Origin: an uncultured Lachnospiraceae bacterium
GTDB lineage: Bacteria; Bacillota; Clostridia; Lachnospirales; Lachnospiraceae
Reading direction: 5' to 3'
Length of the DNA: 6,048 nucleotides
Assembly: GCA_947177105.1 (NCBI GenBank)
Contig: CAMWTF010000167.1
Coordinates: 1-6,048, forward strand
The position numbers and the translations under genes are program-made. Within the stretch, counting starts at the first letter, position 1, and each line of letters begins with the position of its first letter. Below are positions 1-6,048 of this stretch, one piece after another. The notes beneath the pieces are model-generated. The model searched no databases. It was given only the letters and a program-made list of their open reading frames with translations, and was not told the DNA's origin.

Positions 1-189
1 CCCAATTTCTTCGCTGGAGTAGGTTCCAATCCGTCCTCCCGCCACTTCGCTGGTGGAACAGCCAATTACCAGAATATCTCCCTGATCCAGATGGGCAGCC
101 GCCCACAACTCGCCAAGCACAGCCTGCAGCTGGTCCTGGACCTCCTCTAAATGTTCATATTTTTCCTCTGAAATGCCGTTTATACTCAT
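1..189 (-). CDS. UPF0340 / DUF436 (TIGR01440, YwlG-like) protein, 3'-truncated by window edge
   Basis: Only the first 63 codons are inside the window; the frame is still open at base 1. The N-terminus is an acidic helix-like stretch (about residues 7-35). It is followed by GDILVIGCSTSEVAGGRIGT (residues 37-56), the signature of the TIGR01440/UPF0340 family, of which B. subtilis YwlG is a member. The family has no firmly established biochemical role, and I do not assign one. The ATG overlaps the TGA of the preceding coiled-coil gene in an ATGA arrangement. An AAGGAG (201-206) lies 11 nt upstream, inside that gene, so translation is probably coupled to it. The family call is confident from the GCSTSEV motif; the rest of the protein cannot be judged. 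Confidence 0.85.
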   Translation of the reverse strand, partial: MSINGISEEKYEHLEEVQDQLQAVLGELWAAAHLDQGDILVIGCSTSEVAGGRIGTYSSEEIG

Positions 190-680
190 GTCTTGCTTTT
201 CTCCTTCTCCGCCACATGGTAGCGCTCCAATTCTTTTAAGGCAGCTTCCAGCTGGGTCTGTTTCCGATGCAGCTCCAGCTGGGCCTGCTCCAGTTCCGCC
301 TCCGCCTGCTGACGCTCTGCCTGGGCCTGCTCCAGTTCCGCCTCCGCCTGCTGACGCTCTGCTCGCAACTTCTTCAGCCGCTTTTCCAGCTCTATGTCCG
401 CCCGCCTTCGCTCTGCACGAAACTGCTCCAGTTCCGCCCGTGCCTCTTGGGTTTTGCGTCTCTCCTCCTGGATATCCATATGCTCCATATTTTCAAATAA
501 ATAGCCCATATTTCTGTTCTCCTTTATCTGAGACAGCATCTCTCGGGTTTCATCAGACGACAGATTCACTTTGCGGCATAATAAATATACCACATCCAAA
601 ACGATCTGCCGCACATGCTCAGGCGAATTGTTGACGATGCGGTTGATCCGATCTGCTGGCAAATCCAGCATCCTGTGCAA
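186..680 (-). CDS. Coiled-coil protein resembling the C-terminal part of clostridial Rpn-type nuclease/transposase proteins; probably 5'-truncated
   Basis: Up to 164 residues. The first 65 or so form a compact segment, with DLPADRINRIVNNSPEHVRQ (about residues 6-25) followed by VVYLLCRKVNLSSDETREML and MGYLFENMEHMDIQEE. From about residue 70 to the end it is a charged, E/Q/A/R-rich heptad-like helix, almost certainly a coiled coil. No membrane segment or signal peptide is visible. From memory, this segment plus coiled-coil tail resembles the C-termini of Lachnospiraceae proteins annotated as Rpn-family recombination-promoting nuclease/putative transposase. The PD-(D/E)XK nuclease domain itself is not present, so no nuclease activity should be assumed. 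The start is uncertain. TTG at 680 has GGAGG only 2 nt upstream. ATG at 671 has the same GGAGG 11 nt upstream and would give 161 residues. The frame stays open upstream to a TAA at 729-731 and still reads protein-like (AQTAEDLHRM), which suggests a lost N-terminus. The stop overlaps the next gene's start. It could be a functional small protein or a gene remnant. Confidence 0.55.
   Translation of the reverse strand: MHRMLDLPADRINRIVNNSPEHVRQIVLDVVYLLCRKVNLSSDETREMLSQIKENRNMGYLFENMEHMDIQEERRKTQEARAELEQFRAERRRADIELEKRLKKLRAERQQAEAELEQAQAERQQAEAELEQAQLELHRKQTQLEAALKELERYHVAEKEKSKT
201..206 (-). promoter_or_regulatory. Ribosome binding site of the UPF0340 gene, inside the upstream gene
   Basis: AAGGAG on the minus strand, 11 nt before the ATG at 189. 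It lies within the last codons of the coiled-coil gene (the KEKSKT tail) and supports the start that overlaps the upstream stop codon. The spacing is slightly long. Confidence 0.6.
279..362. repeat. Perfect 42-bp tandem repeat, two copies, inside the coiled-coil gene
   Basis: Bases 279-320 and 321-362 are identical over all 42 bases. On the minus strand each encodes the 14-residue unit AERQQAEAELEQAQ. 42 bp equals two heptads, so the duplication keeps both frame and coiled-coil register. A partial third match (CTGCTCCAGTTCCGCC, 424-439 on the plus strand) suggests the whole tail grew by repeat expansion. Confidence 0.95.
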
Positions 681-728
681 ATCCTCCGCTGTCTGCGCTT
701 TATGACCTTCGCCTGTGGAATATGCGGC

Positions 729-1016
729 TTACCGCCAGCAAAAGCCTGTCCTGTACAGAGCATCGCCACTGCGCAAATAGAAAATTACGCTCCGCTCCTG
801 CTTATTAAAATAGATAATTGGGTAATAAAAGCAGGATTCCTTAAGAGAACATAGAAGTTCGTCAGATACGCTGTATGCGTCAAGCAGGCCAAAGCCCGGG
901 AAATCTTTTGCTTTCAAAAGTATGGTAACATGAATTTCGCCGATTGGCAATACATATTTTTGTATTTCTTGAACCAAGCAGCTTTTTATGATAAGATATA
1001 TAAAATAAGTACATTA
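729..1016 (-). pseudogene. Start-less open frame, possible remnant of a gene 5' part; otherwise AT-rich spacer
   Basis: Between the coiled-coil gene and the DUF1266 gene lie about 364 bases without a confident gene. The minus strand holds an open frame from a TAA near 1017 to a TAA at 729-731, about 95 codons. It contains no ATG or GTG start, and its first TTG (977) has no ribosome binding site. The translation looks protein-like, for example GEIHVTILLKAKDFPGFG and YYPIIYFNKQERSVIFYLRS. It is in the same frame as the coiled-coil gene, separated by one stop and 16 sense codons. I do not recognise the family. The stretch is clearly more AT-rich than its neighbours, and its upstream end overlaps the promoter of the plus-strand DUF1266 gene. 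It may be a decayed 5' part of the coiled-coil gene, or a chance open frame in spacer DNA. Confidence 0.3.
969..997 (+). promoter_or_regulatory. Sigma-A type promoter of the DUF1266 gene
   Basis: TTGAAC (969-974) as the -35 element, a 17-bp spacer, then TAAGAT (992-997) as the -10 element, with TG at 989-990 making an extended -10. It is followed by an AT-rich leader of about 40 nt and the RBS AGGAG. The -35 matches TTGACA at four or five positions and the -10 matches TATAAT at four. Position and orientation fit the gene starting at 1045. Confidence 0.6.
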
Positions 1017-1029
1017 AAACCGAAAATAA

Positions 1030-1034
1030 AGGAG
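1030..1034 (+). promoter_or_regulatory. Ribosome binding site of the DUF1266 gene
   Basis: AGGAG within AAAGGAGA, about 10 nt before the ATG at 1045. It fixes the start and argues for this frame over the long antisense open frame on the other strand. Confidence 0.75.
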
Positions 1035-1044
1035 ATATACAAAT

Positions 1045-1902
1045 ATGGGTATTTTGGAACGCTTCACGAAGCAGGACAAGGCTCTCGAAACCGGATCGGA
1101 TATATCTGCTGTCTCCCAGCTCAAAGACTTCCACCCCTTGGACACCGGACTGTCTCAGACCGTTCTGGCTTTGTCCGCAGAGTTTTGCGGGAAAGTTCTC
1201 CCAGCCCGCAGCCCTTGCAGCCGAGAGCAGTTCATCTCTCTGCTTGCAGGCATCTCTGCCCTGCGCAAGACTCCCGGCATCCCCGGCCCCGACCAGTCCG
1301 GCTCGGACTATTTCACCACCCTGCCCCGATGTGTTTCCCCTGAGGCAGAGGCGGAGTGCCGCACCCACCTGGAAAAGATCTTCGGCATCACGGACAGACA
1401 GTCCCTGATGGGCTTTTGCAATGATGAAATCCGTTGCCATCCCCAGTATCTGGACTTCGAGGGTTTCTGGGAAGGCCGTCCGCCCTTCGATATGGCTCAG
1501 CTGAACAAGAACGCGTTGGAAGCCTTTCAAATTGCACGGGACTTCTCCGCCCAGTTCTACCCCATTGTGGGGCACAACGGTTATCTGGCCTGGGACATCA
1601 GCGAGTGCGTAGGCCACCTGCGGGCGGGCTATGCCTGCGGTCTGCTGACCCGGGAGGAACTGGACGGGATGGCGGAGTACTGGATTGTCCAGGCACAGGT
1701 TTTCAAAAGCTGGACGGATTTTGCCATCAGCATGATATGCGGTGAGCTGTATTGGGACTTCCGACACGGCTCTAAACTGCCTGAACTGACTACAGGGCTG
1801 GATCTGTGGACGCGGCTAATCCGCATCCTGCTGGACAACGACACCGCCTGGGGCAGCGGCATGTGGTACGATCCGACAGATGATACGAGGCAAGGAAAAT
1901 AG
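1045..1902 (+). CDS. DUF1266 domain-containing protein
   Basis: 285 residues, no signal peptide or membrane segment, so probably cytoplasmic. The C-terminal two thirds match the DUF1266 (YbeU/YbeR-like) pattern. A region around residues 110-140 (LEKIFGITDRQSLMGFCND) corresponds to the domain's opening helix with its GI-t-r-sL motif. It is followed by the hallmark AWDISECVGHLRAGYACGLL (residues 182-201) and then the KSWTDFAISMICGELYWDF segment, matching the family's SW-F-Y-GR--W pattern. The first 110 residues or so are not recognised. The family has no known biochemical function and none is inferred. The start is supported by AGGAG 10 nt upstream and by a plausible extended -10 promoter, so it appears to be transcribed alone. 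It is convergent with the Nudix gene, with 99 bp between the two stop codons and no convincing terminator. An antisense open frame of about 295 codons covers most of it but lacks any recognisable domain. Confidence 0.87.
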   Translation: MGILERFTKQDKALETGSDISAVSQLKDFHPLDTGLSQTVLALSAEFCGKVLPARSPCSREQFISLLAGISALRKTPGIPGPDQSGSDYFTTLPRCVSPEAEAECRTHLEKIFGITDRQSLMGFCNDEIRCHPQYLDFEGFWEGRPPFDMAQLNKNALEAFQIARDFSAQFYPIVGHNGYLAWDISECVGHLRAGYACGLLTREELDGMAEYWIVQAQVFKSWTDFAISMICGELYWDFRHGSKLPELTTGLDLWTRLIRILLDNDTAWGSGMWYDPTDDTRQGK

Positions 1903-1909
1903 TGCGAGA

Positions 1910-1955
1910 AGAACTTCTAATGCTCACAGCAAAGGGTGATTTGCAAAGAAGTTCT
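1910..1955. repeat. 9-bp inverted repeat between the convergent DUF1266 and Nudix genes
   Basis: AGAACTTCT (1910-1918) and its exact reverse complement AGAAGTTCT (1947-1955) are separated by 28 bases. It sits between two convergent stop codons, where a bidirectional terminator would be expected. The stem is short and AT-rich, the loop is long, and neither side has a T-run, so it is not called as a terminator. Confidence 0.4.
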
Positions 1956-2001
1956 AAGTCAGCGGATGGGAGTTGGATTGGTAAAATCTAACCCCGTCCT
2001 A

Positions 2002-2508
2002 TCAAAGTATGCGGATTTCCTTGATAAACTCCTGCAGGCGTTCCTTTTGGGAACCGATAGACAGACCATTGTCATAAAAATCCAGAAACTCCTCCCGGGA
2101 CAGCCATCTGTAGGAGATGGTCTCCCCCTTTTGCAACACGACCCCATTCTTGGGCCAGTCTGTCACCAGCAGATAGCCATGGTAAATGGCATGATGCTTA
2201 TTATGAACTACTCTATAGAGTTCCTGAAGGGGGCCTGTCACCTCTATGCCGGTCTCTTCCCTCAATTCCCGGCAGGCTCCCTTCAAAGGACTTTCTCCTT
2301 TCATGGCACTGCCCCCGGCGCCTATCTCCCATTTGCCGGGGGATACCTCCTTTTCCCAGGAGCGCTGCATCAGCAGAAAGTCGCCGTCCGGGCTTTGCAC
2401 CACCACCTCGCAGACCAGGTGATAGGCCCCGTCCGGAATTTTCTCTCCGCGGATCAAATCAAAGCCCAGCTTTTCCCCCGTCTCATTATATGCATCCCAC
2501 AATTCCAT
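2002..2508 (-). CDS. Nudix hydrolase
   Basis: 168 residues with a perfect Nudix box: G-x5-E-x7-REL-x-EE-x-G-I at residues 66-88 (core RELREETGI), preceded by SPGKWEIGAGG. The glutamates of REL-x-EE are the usual metal ligands, so the active site appears intact. Nudix enzymes hydrolyse nucleoside diphosphates linked to another moiety. The opening MELWDAYNETGEKLG and the YHLV strand before the domain are typical of a common bacterial Nudix subgroup, but the substrate cannot be read from sequence. Start choice: AGGAG (2516-2520) lies 7 nt before the ATG at 2508, while the ATG at 2514 directly abuts it and the frame-extending ATG at 2598 has no good RBS. The gene lies 130 nt downstream of carB on the same strand, so it could be co-transcribed or use its own weak promoter. 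Its role next to carAB is unknown; housecleaning of damaged nucleotides is only a guess. Confidence 0.93.
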   Translation of the reverse strand: MELWDAYNETGEKLGFDLIRGEKIPDGAYHLVCEVVVQSPDGDFLLMQRSWEKEVSPGKWEIGAGGSAMKGESPLKGACRELREETGIEVTGPLQELYRVVHNKHHAIYHGYLLVTDWPKNGVVLQKGETISYRWLSREEFLDFYDNGLSIGSQKERLQEFIKEIRIL

Positions 2509-2515
2509 CCGCATT

Positions 2516-2520
2516 CTCCT
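2516..2520 (-). promoter_or_regulatory. Ribosome binding site that sets the Nudix start
   Basis: AGGAG on the minus strand with a 7-nt spacer to the ATG at 2508. It argues against the longer reading starting at 2598, which would add a 30-residue extension including an aromatic run (FIFWFWFI). Confidence 0.75.
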
Positions 2521-2542
2521 AACCTGGATAAACCAGAACCAA

Positions 2543-2572
2543 AATATAAATCCCTCGTAATCGCGTTCCCAA
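2543..2572 (-). promoter_or_regulatory. Possible weak promoter of the Nudix gene
   Basis: TTGGGA (2567-2572) and TATATT (2543-2548) on the minus strand, 18 bp apart, with the -10 about 34 nt before the ATG. The matches are imperfect and the region is AT-rich, so this could be chance; read-through from carB is the alternative. Confidence 0.25.
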
Positions 2573-2638
2573 TGTGTAAAGCCTGATATATAATGCATAT
2601 CTTCACATAAATGCCTGTCCGTAACTCCCTAACCCCCG

Positions 2639-5944
<3,306 letters not shown>

Positions 5945-5950
5945 ATTATT

Positions 5951-5957
5951 CCTCCTT
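5951..5957 (-). promoter_or_regulatory. Ribosome binding site of carB
   Basis: AAGGAGG on the minus strand, 6 nt before the ATG at 5944. This near-perfect Shine-Dalgarno sequence fits high expression and confirms the start. Confidence 0.9.
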
Positions 5958-6016
5958 ATACAGTAGCAGTGGGCGCTTCGTATGAGTATACGCTAATAGC
6001 GGCAATCTGGCGTCTC

Positions 6017-6048
6017 TCACTCCTTTTTGCGCATCATCGAAATAAACC
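6017..6048 (-). CDS. carA: Carbamoyl-phosphate synthase small subunit, last codons only
   Basis: The minus strand at the right edge reads FISMMRKKE followed by TGA (6017-6019). This fits the usual CarA end (…LFD-F…MM…), and the position directly upstream of carB on the same strand is where carA normally lies. Only about ten codons are visible, so the call leans on context. The 72-nt gap to carB (5945-6016) holds the carB RBS and two very short inverted repeats (CGCT/AGCG and GTAT/ATAC arms) but no terminator, consistent with one carAB transcript. Confidence 0.75.
   Translation of the reverse strand, partial: FISMMRKKE

Noticed and set aside
279..362. CRISPR-like array
   Set aside because: There are only two directly abutting copies with no spacers, and they are in frame within a coding sequence.
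173..634. Plus-strand proline/alanine-rich open frame
   Set aside because: It is the antisense shadow of the repetitive Q/E/A coiled-coil gene; its PAPVPPPPADALPG repeats merely mirror the 42-bp tandem repeat.
880..1767. Long minus-strand open frame (about 295 codons) opposite the DUF1266 gene
   Set aside because: No recognisable domain or RBS; the plus-strand frame has DUF1266 motifs, an RBS and a promoter.
1910..1955. Rho-independent terminator
   Set aside because: The stem is short and AT-rich, the loop is 28 bases, and there is no T-run on either strand.
1936..2586. Plus-strand open frame of about 216 codons across the Nudix gene
   Set aside because: The opposite strand carries a perfect Nudix box and RBS; this frame has neither a motif nor an RBS.
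2509..2598. N-terminal extension of the Nudix protein from ATG 2598
   Set aside because: No good RBS precedes 2598, while AGGAG sits 7 nt before ATG 2508, and the shorter protein starts with the usual family N-terminus.
5951..6047. Open minus-strand frame filling the carA-carB gap
   Set aside because: It has no start codon in view, overlaps the carA end in another frame and stops just before carB; it reads as a chance frame.

Overview
The window looks like chromosomal DNA from a Gram-positive anaerobe of the Clostridia, most likely a gut Lachnospiraceae-type bacterium. This rests on the moderately GC-rich coding sequence, strong AGGAG-type ribosome binding sites, the mix of families (DUF1266, a UPF0340/DUF436 protein, a Q/E-rich coiled-coil protein) and the Clostridia-like carB sequence. 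The assignment is an inference; no 16S or other marker is present.

Layout, right to left on the minus strand: the last codons of carA (6017-6048), a 72-nt spacer, then a complete carB (2639-5944) encoding the large subunit of carbamoyl-phosphate synthase. 130 nt downstream on the same strand is a Nudix hydrolase (2002-2508). A plus-strand DUF1266 gene (1045-1902) converges on it and has its own recognisable promoter and RBS. Left of that promoter, reading minus again, lies an AT-rich stretch (about 729-1016) holding a start-less open frame. In the same frame, after one stop codon, comes a coiled-coil gene (186-680) that looks like the C-terminal part of a larger protein. Its stop codon overlaps by ATGA the start of a UPF0340 (YwlG/TIGR01440) gene that runs off the left edge (1-189).

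Functionally, carA and carB form the glutamine-dependent carbamoyl-phosphate synthase that feeds pyrimidine and arginine synthesis. The Nudix gene may ride on the same transcript but is not tied to the pathway by anything visible. The DUF1266 gene and the coiled-coil/UPF0340 pair are separate units of unknown function. I see no tRNA, rRNA, CRISPR array, insertion sequence, riboswitch or convincing intrinsic terminator.

The most unusual points are a Q/E-rich insertion of roughly 38 residues in the middle of CarB, a perfect 42-bp tandem duplication in the coiled-coil gene, and the stop-interrupted frame upstream of it. I found no clear evidence of a new multi-gene system here.
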